Origin: Ziziphus jujuba
Lineage: Eukaryota; Streptophyta; Magnoliopsida; Rosales; Rhamnaceae
Assembly: GCF_031755915.1 (NCBI RefSeq)
Contig: NC_083389.1
Location: 23,001,001 to 23,065,000, forward strand
Direction: 5' to 3'
DNA: 64,000 nt
Shown: piece after piece, positions 1 to 9,950 of the stretch
Layout: each line of letters opens with the position of its first letter
Numbering within the stretch: position 1 is the stretch's first letter
Translations under genes and position numbers: made by a program
The notes under the pieces: generated by a model
Told to the model about the DNA's origin: nothing
Database searches by the model: none
Seen by the model: the letters and a program-made list of their open reading frames with translations, nothing else

Positions 1-890
1 TGGTGTAGACCTAAGCATACATAAGACTTCCAATAGCTGAAGTATATGGAATGGCTTTCATTTGTTCCCATTCGAAATTATTTTTCATGCATTGATTCAA
101 ATTGAATCTGTCACCCTTTATAATGGATGCTATACTTGATGAACGATCCTTCATGCAAAATATCTCTCAAACTTTGTTGATATAGGTCTCTTGAGACAAT
201 CCCAAAATGTCTCGCAATGACATAAGATGCCTCACCCATATCCTTCATATCAAAGTTCTTTACGAGAAATTGCTTCACCTCATATAGCAAACCCTTGTCA
301 TTAGTTGTAGGCGAAATATCATCCGTATATAGCACAACAAAACAGATTTTGCTCCTATTGACCTTTTGGTATATACACTCATCAATGACCTTCTCTTCAA
401 ACCCAAATGAAGTCATGACCTCATGGAATTTTAAATTCTACTGACGGGAGGCGTGCTTTAATCCATATATGGATTTATTAAGCTTGTAGACTAAATTCTC
501 ACTATTGCTAGAGAAGAATCTTTCTGGTTGTTTCATGTAAATTTCTTCCTCTAGATCACCATTAAGGAATGCCATTTTCACATTCATTTGATGTAACTTA
601 AAATCGAAATGAGCTACTAATGCCGTAATTACATGGAGAGAATCTTTCTTAAATACAGGAGAAAATGTCTCCGTGTAATCGATTCCTTCCCTCTAAATGA
701 ATCCTTTGGCAACAAGTCTTGCTTTATGTCTCTTAATGTTAACTTATGTGTCTTTCTTTGTTTTAAAGATCCATTTACATCCAATGGCTTCTACACCATC
801 AGGCAACTTGACAAGATCCCAGACTTGATTAGATGCCATAGAATCCATCTCTTCTCTCATGGCATTGTACCACAAGTTAGATTCCTTAGA
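1..890 (-). pseudogene. copia reverse transcriptase region, broken
   Basis: Minus-strand translation gives the standard copia RT blocks in order: a WxxVKLPDG-like start near 840, the AxLVAKGF block near 690, the QMNVKMAFLNGDLEEEIYM block near 560, the KSIYGLKHASRQ block near 440, and the catalytic box near 330. The catalytic box reads LYTDDI instead of the usual YVDD. The longest open piece is 111-416 (101 codons). In-frame stops occur near 680 and 440. The region makes no intact enzyme. It continues off the left edge toward RNase H. Confidence 0.85.
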
Positions 891-892
891 AC

Positions 893-1330
893 TCATGGCT
901 TGTGAAAACATTTTAGGATTCTAACTCTTGTAGATCTTCTTAATGTTGCTTCATCATTTTCTTGAGGAACTTGTTGTTCCTCATTAACAACTTGATTTAC
1001 AGGATCAATAACAGCTTGTGGAACTTCAATAGCTGATTGTCTAGCGCCTGTTGGTTCTTGAGTGGTATGAATGACAATTAATCTATCATTTGAACCAGAT
1101 GGTTGACTTTCATAGTGATTTTTTTTAGAAACTATATCCCGAAAGTGATCACTACCATTGATCAAGTCATTTTTAAGAAATTTTGTATTTCTTGATTCCA
1201 AAAATCTAGTGCTATGAGACGGACAATAAAATCTGTATCCCTTAGACCTTTCAGCATATCCAACAAAATATCAACGTATGGTCCTAGGGTCCAACTTCTT
1301 TTCTTGTGGATTATAGACTCTCACTTCAGA
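893..1330 (-). pseudogene. copia polyprotein linker between integrase and RT
   Basis: This stretch holds the low-conservation hinge of copia polyproteins. An open piece at 893-1201 is rich in Glu, Gln, Asn and Val and ends in a RRSTRVR-like basic motif that usually lies just upstream of RT. The stretch at 1200-1330 corresponds to the integrase C-terminal GYP / WDP-type block and has lost its frame. I assign it by position between recognisable integrase and RT rather than by catalytic residues. Confidence 0.7.
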
Positions 1331-1900
1331 CAGACATCCTTAAATGCATACATGTTGCAAACTTGGTTTCCAACCTTTGAATAACTCAAATGGTGTCCTT
1401 TGGACAGTCTTAGTTGGAACTCGATTTAATATGTACACAGTCATTTTTAGAGCTTCAGTCCATAAAAATTCAGGAAGTTTCATGTTACTTCGCATACTTC
1501 TCACCATGTCCAATAAAGTTCTGTTTCTTCTTTCCTTAACACCATTTTGCTTCGGAAAACCAAGCATAGTGTATTAAGCAACTATCCCACCTTCTTGAAG
1601 AAACTTTGCAACAAGACCAGGTGCTTATTCATTCTCAATGTATCTACCATAGTATTCTCCACCTCTATCTGATCTCACGATTCTAATTTGCTAACACCTT
1701 AAAAGCATCTAGTGCTTCATTTTTGTTATTAAGCAAGTAAAGATACATGTATCATGAGTAGTCATCTATGAAAAAGATAAAGTACTTATCACAGTATGCA
1801 TCCATTTCTAGACTACAAATATCCGTATGAATGATTTCCAATAACTCAGAACTCCTCTTGGCACCCTTCTTTGACTTATTAGTTTGCTTGCCCATTAATG
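1331..1900 (-). pseudogene. copia integrase core, broken
   Basis: The minus strand at 1340-1567 encodes the end of the rve integrase core: the [20 protein letters not shown] block that carries the catalytic Glu region, then [21 protein letters not shown] and [15 protein letters not shown]. These are diagnostic for copia integrase. The upstream core (to about 1900) is recognisable only in pieces because of stops near 1570-1690. The opposite-strand open frame here is a shadow. Confidence 0.85.
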
Positions 1901-2430
1901 CAGCTTATACAAGTCTCAAAATCAATAAAATCTAAAGTACTAAGTACCTCATCATTTACCAACCTTTTAATTCTGTCAATGGAGATATGTCCTAATCTCT
2001 GATGCCAATACATAGAGGATTTCTCATTCACAACACATCGTTTAATACCAACATTTCCATGAACGTGCATAGTAGCATAGCTTTCATCATTTTGTAAATT
2101 AATACAAAAAAAATTATCAAACAAAGTACCATAACCAACAATTTCAGATTTATTAGACAAACTAAAACCAGAATCTGAAAAATTAAACAAATATCCAACT
2201 GATACAAGTTTGGAAACTGAAATCAAATTTGTAGAAAAACCAAGAACATAAAAAGTTCTTTCTAAGGGCAAAATGAAACCACTACTTAAAACTAGCTTGC
2301 ACATTCCAATAGCCTATACATGTGAGGGCATCTTATTTCCAGAGTAGATGCTTTGCTCATTTCCCACTGGCTTTTGCAGGTCGTGTAATCCCTACAAGGA
2401 ATTGGTCACATGGATTGAAAAACTAGAGTC
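1879..2430 (-). pseudogene. copia protease end and GAG-pre-integrase domain
   Basis: The open piece at 1879-2304 (141 codons) contains the LISVSKL block that follows the copia protease, then the GAG-pre-integrase motif MYWHQRLGHIS with the zinc-binding His residues, and the C-x2-C pair in CISCINGQ. Upstream, near 2410-2430, the protease active-site motif reads D-S-S rather than D-S/T-G, so the protease would be inactive even if expressed. Confidence 0.85.
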
Positions 2431-3240
2431 AATCCACCAAGTGTTATGATTAACATTTATCATATTGGATTCATAACATACAAGTGAAAGTTGAGTACCT
2501 TTCTTATCAAGCCTGTTCTTAAACTCGGAGCGATTTTTCTTTATGTGCCCCTTCTTCTTGTAAAAGAAGCACTTTAACTGGGGAGGAATCTTGTTTTTTC
2601 CCTTTTGTTAGGATTGATCCTTTTTCTTTCCTAGAACTATCAAGTTCACTTTCTCACCTTTTTCCATTGCCAACCTTCCCTCCTCTTGTACACACATGGT
2701 CAACAGCTCATTAATTGACCATTTGTCCTTATGTGTGTTATAAGGTATCTTAAAGGGACCATACTGTTGGGGTAGAGTGCATAGAATGTAGTGAACTAGG
2801 AAATGTTCTGACATCTCAACTTCCAAAACTTTCAGTTGAGCCACTATATCCCTCATGCGCATGATATGATCTCGCACGCCTCTAATCCCAGTGAGCTTTA
2901 TGGATGAGAACTGCATAATTAGGGTGCTTGCTAATGCCTTGTCTGAAGTCAAAAATTGATCATCAATTGCCTTCATCAATTCTCAAACATTGCTATATTG
3001 CTCAATAGAACCCCTAATCGCAACAGATATTTTGGTCCTTATGAACATGATTGAAAGGCGATTAGATCGCTCCCATTTTTCATAAAGATCAACTTGGTCT
3101 AGACTACTAGTTTTAGTAATCTTAGGTAGTTCATCTTCCCTGATGGCATTGTCAATGTCCATCCACCCTAAATGAAGGAGAACCCTCTCCTTCCAAACTT
3201 ATAGTTGTCACCCTTATGTTCAGGAATATCGCATTTCATA
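2431..3240 (-). pseudogene. copia gag, broken
   Basis: The open piece at 2608-2979 (123 codons) is a UBN2-type copia gag segment, with a SDKALASTLIMQFSSIKL-like block and LPQQYGPFKI. The N-terminal part (about 2990-3240) carries GDNYK and WMDIDNAI-like sequence but is split by stops, one near 2980. The nucleocapsid zinc knuckle near 2540-2570 has lost its second and last Cys (C-F-F-Y and N-R-S instead of C-x2-C and C). Confidence 0.85.
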
Positions 3241-4382
3241 TAAGAGAAATTAACACGTTGAATAACTGCAACAGTTAAAAGATACATGCTCATTACTCAT
3301 AACATTGAGACTACAAACAAAAATTTCATGTTTTACCAATGTAAATCATGCTTTAAATTAATAAATCTAGTGACATAAAACTTGCATGTGGGCTAAAGTC
3401 TTATTCAATTAGATTTCTTTTATAATTGCCTCATGATAAAACTATCAAATTATGTTCATTTTATTAATTCCTGTGGGTAGATTAAGAAATTATGTTCATA
3501 CAAATATAACAAAATTCCTCTGGGTAGATTTTATTATATCCCATATGATTAACAACAACTAGTGTTATAATGTGATCCTTGAACTTAATATATATTCCTA
3601 ATTAATTAAAGATGCTATGGCTAATCTGTAATTAATTAAAATCATATGAATCACCTTCATTAACCAATTCACAATAATAAGCTAAATATTTGCATAAAAA
3701 ACATAAGTAATGCAAATAAATTCAATATATATATATATATGCATAAATGTTAACAAAATAAATAAATTAAACACTATAATATTCATAAACAATTTCAATA
3801 AAACACAATAATAATAAACACACACCTATATATATATTTTATTTCAATTTCAATAAAAAATTTCTTCAACAAAATACCCATTTGATATAAATAAATAAAC
3901 TTAAATGATAAAAACCGTGTAGAAAACAAAGCTTGGTCTGGTGGTCCAAGGCGCTAAATTAAAGTTTTGATCTGGAAAGGGTGTGGGTTCAAATCCTACA
4001 GCTGTCAAATTTTTTTTTTTTTTATCAGATAAACTGCATGTCATTCAGCTTTAGGGGTGCTTTTACAGAAAGAAAACAACACGTCATTTTTCCAGCACCA
4101 AAACGACTTGTTGTTTGAGTTGTCTTCAACCTCCAGGCGGCTCAAAGTGACCGAGTTGAGATCCGAATCGAAACCCGATGGTTCCTCGAGATTCTGGGGT
4201 CCAAAAATGCATATTTTATATTAGAAAACTCACAATTCAATTTCCTAATAATTTATTATGTTTTTATTTTAATAAAAATTACATCTAAAACAAATATTTG
4301 AATTCTACAAAACTAAACTCAATTAAGATAATATTCCGAACAAAACTCAGAGTCCAAAAATGAACTGGGGCAGAGGTAAACC
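3241..4382 (-). other. copia 5' untranslated leader, AT-rich
   Basis: This is the non-coding stretch between gag and the primer site. It is very AT-rich with short (AT)n runs near 3727-3740 and 3825-3838. It contains no credible reading frame. A plus-strand tRNA-Leu-like unit sits inside it at 3925-4007 and is listed separately. Confidence 0.7.
3925..4007 (+). tRNA. tRNA-Leu-like unit, probably a pseudogene or tRNA-derived insert
   Basis: The segment reads like a degenerate plant nuclear tRNA-Leu. It has an A-box region around 3934-3955 (TGGTCTGGTGGTCC), a long variable-arm segment, a good B box at 3986-3997 (GGGTTCAAATCC), and a 3' end ...ACAGCTGTCA typical of tRNA-Leu. A run of about 13 T, a strong RNA polymerase III terminator, follows within a few bases. 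The 5' half of the acceptor stem and the anticodon stem pair poorly, and the anticodon (UAA by one alignment) is uncertain. I therefore favour a pseudogene over a working tRNA. Confidence 0.55.
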
Positions 4383-4395
4383 TACTCTGATACCA
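4383..4395 (-). other. copia primer-binding site (initiator tRNA-Met type)
   Basis: The minus strand reads TGGTATCAGAGTA, two bases inside the LTR edge. It matches the usual plant initiator-Met primer site (TGGTATCAGAGC) except at the last base. It fixes the element's orientation and the inner LTR boundary. Confidence 0.85.
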
Positions 4396-4397
4396 AA

Positions 4398-4792
4398 TGT
4401 AAGAAAATCTATAACGATATGAACATGCTCAACAATTCTATATGGTAATTAGATCAACGTGGAATTAAAAATAGGACCGAAAACGTACCTCCAGCCATTG
4501 CCGTTGTCTTGCATACACTCAAGGATATTGGAAAGGTTGTATAAACCTTATATCTCTCTCTAAATTGATGGTGTGTTTTTCTAAATTGAGAAAGTAGACT
4601 TAGGGGACCTGAAAACATAGTTTGCACAGCCTTTATGCATGCTCTGCCCATCATAGAGTCGTTCCAATGTGTGCAGTTAATGGGTGAAAAATGCTGAATG
4701 TTTTGAACGTTATGGAATGACAAAAATCGTTCATAATGGATGGAATAAATGTGGACCATTTTTATTATTATTAATATGGAGAAAAACCAACA
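4398..4792 (-). repeat. copia 5' LTR
   Basis: The LTR runs from TGTAAG (plus strand) at 4398 to CCAACA ending at 4792, so on the element strand it starts TGTTGG and ends CTTACA. It is 395 bp, abuts the primer site, and has a TATA-like stretch on the minus strand near 4535. The partner LTR is outside the window. Open frames across it are incidental. Confidence 0.75.
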
Positions 4793-4800
4793 TTCTACAG

Positions 4801-5638
4801 TTTGGCTTCTTTTCGTTTTCTTTCCCATAGTTTTGTTCTCTGGCATTTCTTTTTATATCCAATCTGGTTCCTTGGGTCATAGCCAAAATGAATCCATTGG
4901 TGACGCACTTAGGAACAGCAATCCTTCAAATTTTTAATGTAAGATAGACTTATTTTTTCTTTCAAATTGGATGGGGCTTTATGCTTCCTGTGCATAAACA
5001 AAATCTTTATTGTAGCTTCATTTAAACCGATACATCAATTTTATCCTTGCTGTGCAAGCTGGATTTCCAATAAGTTTAGGTGGTAGAAGCTATGGAGTTC
5101 TTGTTGATATCAACAATGCTCAAATGATGGATCCCATTATGCATTTGAATATGTGTTGAATCCGCACCTGTTTTAACATATTCAATAAAATGTTATATCT
5201 ATTTTGATAAAATAATATATCAAACAACATTTTTTTATTTTTTATTTTTACAAGAGCCTAATTCGTACTTTTATTTTTGTTCTGTTTACCTTACATTTAA
5301 TTGAGTATATCTTCTATATGACGATATAATATGCAAATGGTAAATATTTTTAATTAATCCCGTTTATTTGTGTCAATTTCAAATTAAGGGAGTTGTTAAT
5401 AGTGGATGAAGCCAGTTCTTCTTTTGAGAACTTTGTTGGTCTGTTGTATTGTTTCAAATCTATCAATGACCTTCACTCCACTTTTGCCATTACAATTTTT
5501 TTTTCCTTTTTCTTCTGACTTCACTAGAACATCGAGAGTGCTTTAATGATCCACAATATCATAACACATCCTTATATCGTTGTAGCCAATTTAAAGGTTT
5601 CTCCACTTCAACTTTTTTTTTTTTGCTTTCTTCCCCTT
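4801..5638 (+). repeat. Diverged tandem duplication, copy 1 (unknown origin)
   Basis: This segment is repeated immediately downstream at 5639-6556. Blocks such as TAATGTAAGATAGACT (near 4936 and 5760) and GAAGCTATGGA (near 5087 and 5911) keep the same order. A short coding-like stretch around 5040-5140 translates as QAGFPISLGGRSYGVLVDIN; its counterpart in copy 2 stays similar but is interrupted. I do not recognise the protein. The copia element ends at its left border, so it may be broken host sequence that the element jumped into. Confidence 0.6.
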
Positions 5639-6556
5639 GGTTATGGTCTTTGGTGTCCCCTTTATATCAAATGTATTGGAGTTAAACTCCCATTCCTTTA
5701 GTCAAAGCCAAGGTGAATCCAATGCTAACCCATTTAGGAAGAGTAACATTTAAATTTATAATGTAAGATAGACTAATTTTTTCTTTCAAATTGGATGAGG
5801 TTGTAAGCTACAAATGCACAAATAGATTCTTTGTTATAGCTTTGTAGACAACCCATACATCAATGTTATCATCGCTATGCAAGTTGGCATTCCAATATGT
5901 TTAGATCGCAGAAGCTATGGAATTCTTGTTGATCTTAATAATGCTTAAATGATATCCCATTATGCAGTTTAATATGTGTCAAACCTACACCAGTTTAGCA
6001 CATTTAATAATATGCTATGTTTATTTTGATCAAATAACCTATCAAATAATATTTTTACTTTATCTTTGCTTAGCACATTTAATAATATGCTATGTTTATT
6101 TTGATCAAATAACCTATCAAATAATATTTTTACTTTATCTTTGCTAAATATTCTTTTACAATAACTTAAATGGTACTTAACTTTGATTCTATTTACTTAC
6201 ATTTAATTGAGTAGATCTTCTATATGATGACATAATATACAAATATTAATTATTTTTAATTAATCTTGTTTATTCCTATCAGTTTCAAATTAATTGAAAT
6301 TAAGTGAGTTATTGGTTATGGATGAAGCAAATTCTTCATACCAGAACCTTTTTTAGTTGCGTCCTTCATTCCAAATTTGTCATCAACCTATTTGTCATAT
6401 CCATTTTTTCTCATTTTAACTTTCTTGTTCATTTTCTTTTGAATTAACAAGAATATCAAGATGGTATAGTGATCCCCAATATCATAACACATATTTCTAT
6501 CGTCATAGCTAATTTAATGTCTTCTCCACTCATGCTTCTTTTTGCTTTCTTCCCCC
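5639..6556 (+). repeat. Diverged tandem duplication, copy 2
   Basis: This is the second unit of the duplication, about 920 bp against about 840 bp for copy 1. Part of the difference comes from the 75-bp internal repeat at 5995-6144. Both units end with the same GCTTTCTTCCCC-type sequence. Coding-like remains (a G-x-RSYGILVDL match near 5910) carry stops, so any gene is dead. Confidence 0.6.
5995..6144 (+). repeat. Perfect 75-bp tandem duplication
   Basis: Bases 5995-6069 and 6070-6144 are identical by direct comparison. The repeat explains the duplicated peptide in the open frame across it (LAHLIICYVYFDQITYQ appears twice). Perfect identity means this duplication is much younger than the surrounding one. 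Confidence 0.95.
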
Positions 6557-7077
6557 TTGTATATGATAGCTTAATATATGAAATTCAATGTTTTTATTAT
6601 TGCATTTATGGTCTTAAAGCAAGCTAATCCATGATCAGGAGCCATGATTAATAATGGACCGTAGGATCCCCAAACTAACTCATTAAATGATAGAACCCAT
6701 TAAATGAGCCCAAGGTGTTATCAAATCCTAGGAGGATTAGGGTTAGCAGTCTATAAATACACTGCTTACTAGCCTCCAGAAAAATTAGGTTTTACATATT
6801 ATTTTCTAGAGATTGAGAATCTCAGTAGAAGATAAAACACCATGAGAGAAAAACAGAAACTCTGAGTTTTAGAGTATTTTTCTGATTAACCTTCTTGTTT
6901 CTTTTGTGATCAGGTGCGCCCATATGCAGATCTGTCACTTAGAGAATAGTTTGAAAGGTCCTGCATAAAAGGTTAGTAAAATTAATTTATGCAAGTAAAA
7001 TTAATGGATAATGACATAATTTATCACATCCTTTATTCAATCTCGATCTGGTTTTCATTGTATGCATGATTCCAACA
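6557..7077 (+). repeat. LTR-like or promoter-like segment, possible solo LTR
   Basis: The segment has a clear TATA box (TATAAATA at 6752-6759) in a promoter-like setting and ends in CCAACA at 7077, where gypsy integrase sequence starts abruptly. The abrupt junction, the TATA box and the CCAACA end suggest an LTR. I could not find a matching TG start or a target-site duplication, so the left border is a guess. Confidence 0.4.
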
Positions 7078-7727
7078 TTTACCTCGGTAATTTTCATAAA
7101 GGTTTCAATCTCTACTCACTTGGTGAAGTAGTCTACAACTATATGGCATATTTAATTTAACTACGTGTCGTGAGAAAGGGAGCAATGATATCCACTACCT
7201 ACCATGGGCTAGTTCTTAAGGTCAAGTGCTCAAGTAGTTAATGAATGGCAATGATCAACCTTTTAGAAAACTTTTTTACATCCTCATTTAAAGTAGCCAC
7301 TAATATCTAGCAATTTAGAAGCTTGGGATTTTCCACCAGAATGATTTCCACATATACCTTTGTGGATTTCTTTTAGCATAAATTCAACTTCCTTATTACC
7401 CAAACATGTAAGGTAAGATAAATAATATCCCTTCCTATACAAAACACCATGAATCATTAAATATAGAGCAGCTTGATATTTCACTTTATAAGGTTCAACT
7501 TTATCAAGCGGAAGCTTCCCCTTAACTAGGTGCTCCAAAAGTGAATCCATCCAACTAAAGTTGTATGAAGTATAATTCACTTCCTTTGGTTTTTCATAGA
7601 TGTTACAATTCTTCAGGAATTCCATTGGCATGGTAAACCTCAATCCTAAACTTGGAATAGAGGCAAATTTGGCCAAAAAATCCACCTCCTCATTTTTTGA
7701 CCTCAATATTTGAGTAATTTGGTACAC
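7078..7727 (-). pseudogene. gypsy integrase N-terminus and spacer, broken
   Basis: The open piece at 7284-7727 (147 codons) has the ADFLAKFAS-like end of the second RNase H, a spacer, the YQAALYLMIHGVLYRKGY block, and an H2C2-type zinc motif region (EIHKGICGNHSGGKSQASKL). Downstream, near 7110-7140, VDYFTK marks the start of the integrase core. Stops at 7280 and before the core show it is dead. Confidence 0.8.
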
Positions 7728-8353
7728 GTCTTTTTACCAATGCCCTTGATATATTTAAGCATGCCATTATTTTCTTGCCTTTAGCTTGGAATTCACCATT
7801 CACTTGCTTAACAGCTAATTGTGAGTCATAAAGGATCATGAACTTGTGCACCTCAATGGTTTTGGCCAATTTCAATCTAGCTATCAAGTTCTCATGCTCA
7901 GTTTTATTATTCGAAGCTTTGAATCTCATACGTAAGGCATATTCCAACCTAATATGTTTGGGTGCTGATGAGACCAGTAATCTTAGTACATTATCATGCT
8001 CATTTGAAGCCCATGTGGGAAGAGAAACTTTCAAGTTGCTCATCAAAAACTTAATCGTCTATAGATGTGATCTCAAGTAGGTTGATATACTTGACAATGA
8101 AGTTTGTGATTGCTTAAGCCTTGATAGATGTTCTAAGTTGGTAATCCAAGTCGTACTGATCAAACTCTATAGTAAACTTAATCAATTTTCCCAAAGTAGT
8201 CAGCTTCTCCAAGATTATCTCAATGGATAATTTGTAAGCACAATAGTAATATGAGCTTGAAAATAAAGTTATAATTTTCTGGATAATGATACCAAGGCTA
8301 ATGCACGCTTCTTTGTCTCTGGGTAACTCATCTTGGAAGGCACCATGGCTCAA
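7690..8353 (-). pseudogene. gypsy RNase H domains, broken
   Basis: The piece at 7690-8046 carries LEYALRMRFKASNNKTEHENLIARL and DSQLAVKQVNGEFQAKG. This extra RNase H signature is typical of plant Tat-lineage gypsy elements. The piece at 8114-8353 corresponds to the first RNase H and its tether, with a L-x-KFTIEFDQYDLDYQLRTSIKA-like block. The two pieces lie in different frames. Confidence 0.8.
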
Positions 8354-8425
8354 CTAATATAATAAATCAAATATTGAATTGTTCGTGGCTCAACTAATAT
8401 ATTAAATCAAATATTGAATTGTTCC
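8346..8425 (+). repeat. Two-copy 40-bp tandem repeat
   Basis: Bases 8346-8385 and 8386-8425 are near-identical copies, differing at two positions. The duplication lies in the decayed pol between RT and RNase H and shifts the frame. Confidence 0.9.
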
Positions 8426-8429
8426 TTTC

Positions 8430-9130
8430 TTTTGGACCAACACGACACTTATTGTAGTGGAAGAAACAACCAAATATATCAAAAGAAGCAGGGGTGAGCT
8501 CATATTTTTCTTCAATTCCTTGAATGCTCACTTACACTCATCCATCCATTCAAATTTTTATCTTCCTTGGATGATCTTGAAGAAAGGTCAACATCAGTTA
8601 CTTGCACTTGAAACATATCTATTTAGGGCCACCAATTTTCTAGTTAACTTCTGAACTTCTTTGACACTTTAAGGAGAGAAGATTTCCAGCACAGCTCAAA
8701 TTTTGTCTGGCTTAGTTTCAATGTCACGCTAGCTCACCATGAACCTCAAGAATTTCATTGCTGATACACCAAAACACATTTAGTAGGATTAAGTCTCATT
8801 TTATACTTTTTAAGGATATTGAACATCTTGTCAAGATACACCAAATGATCCATGACTTTCGGGCTTTCCATGAGCATGTCATTGACGTAACCTCTAAAGT
8901 CTTCTCAATTTGATGTGCAAACATCTTTTTGATGAGCATTTGATATATTGCCCCAACATTCTTTAGCCTAAATGGCATTACCTTGTAATAGTAGAATCAA
9001 TGATCAATGATATATGGAAGTCTTTTCTTCCTGATTATCCAAATTCATTTACATTTGATTATACATGGAATATGAATCCATGAAACTAAACAATTCATGA
9101 CATGTTGTAAAGTACGATCCCATTACTTAT
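8430..9130 (-). pseudogene. gypsy reverse transcriptase, broken
   Basis: The minus strand at 8796-8978 reads MPFRLKNVGAIYQMLIKKMFAHQIEKTLEV, the Tat version of the conserved MPFGLKNAGATYQ block. The YVDDM catalytic box that should follow is lost by a frame change near 8880. Regions at 8457-8790 match later RT and connection sequence only in short pieces. The plus-strand frame at 8457-8654 is a shadow. Confidence 0.75.
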
Positions 9131-9442
9131 GGGGAATTTGTGTTGCTCCGACTTGGAAAAAATGGTGAAGTATCTGTGTCCATATGACAGGCATAAATTT
9201 AGGTGCGGAATACATAGTGGATATTTGAATTTGCAATAGGATACGCTTATTGGGAGTTGTTAGACTATTTAATAGGTGATTATTTTATTTTTGTAAAATT
9301 AGAAGTTTAAGTTTGCCAAAAGTCTTCTTTTAATTAAAAGTTTAGTTTTACTAAAAGTCTTCACTTTCTTATTAAAAGTTTTAGGTATACTAAAACTCTT
9401 CTTCTTATTAAAAATTTGTTTTTAAATTTACTATGTATTGAA

Positions 9443-9503
<61 letters not shown>

Positions 9504-9950
9504 GTTTTAGTTTTTTAGACGTATTCCTATACTCGTATCCAATACTTGGATCCTTATGAGTCGTATCCCCATATCCTAAATTTTGGAAATAAAATGATCA
9601 AACTCCTAGATATATACCCATATTCAACATCAATATCCGAGTCCACACAATGAAATGGGGGATTTTAAGATTGTGCTACTTAAACCCATCACTCCTTTTA
9701 AACCCTTTTGGCGATGTTTGTTTTGCAGGATTGGCCAAGCTAGGATAGGACACGGTCCTAATCTAGTGTTTGGTAATGCTTTTTGTAAATAGAACACATT
9801 AACCCAAATTGAATTGAAGTTGGACTAGGATAGTACATAACAAGATAAGACAAGATAAAAATCTTATGTTTGGTATCAATTGGACCATATATGTATATAT
9901 ATTTTATAGTAATTAATAAGATAAATATAATTTACCATATATATATATAT
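9131..9950. other. Intergenic AT-rich DNA, no gene seen
   Basis: No credible coding or RNA gene is visible. The stretch holds a TTA microsatellite (9445-9503) and, near 9716-9900, repeated TGTTTG and AGGATAGGACA motifs reminiscent of MITE ends. It ends in an (AT)n run that supplied the target site of the solo LTR at 9951. Confidence 0.6.
9445..9503 (+). repeat. (TTA)n microsatellite
   Basis: An uninterrupted run of about 19 TTA units, visible directly. Confidence 0.97.

Larger units (their letters stand above)
1..4792 (-). mobile_element. Ty1/copia LTR retrotransposon, decayed, 3' end outside window
   Basis: Read on the minus strand, the order from right to left is LTR (4398-4792), tRNA-Met type primer site, leader, gag, protease, integrase, reverse transcriptase. 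This PR-IN-RT order defines Ty1/copia. Each domain is recognisable but broken by stops and frame changes, so it is a dead copy. The RNase H and the 3' LTR would lie left of base 1. Target-site duplication cannot be tested because one end is missing. Confidence 0.9.
7078..9130 (-). mobile_element. Ty3/gypsy (Tat-type) pol fragment, no LTRs
   Basis: Minus-strand translation gives gypsy pol blocks in the order RT, RNase H, integrase when read from right to left. No LTR or primer site is attached. The left border coincides with the LTR-like segment ending at 7077. The right border near 9130 fades into AT-rich sequence. All domains contain stops or frame changes. Confidence 0.8.

Noticed and set aside
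3727..3838. AT-alternating stretches as an origin or matrix attachment site
   Set aside because: Common AT microsatellites in plant intergenic DNA; nothing else supports such a role.
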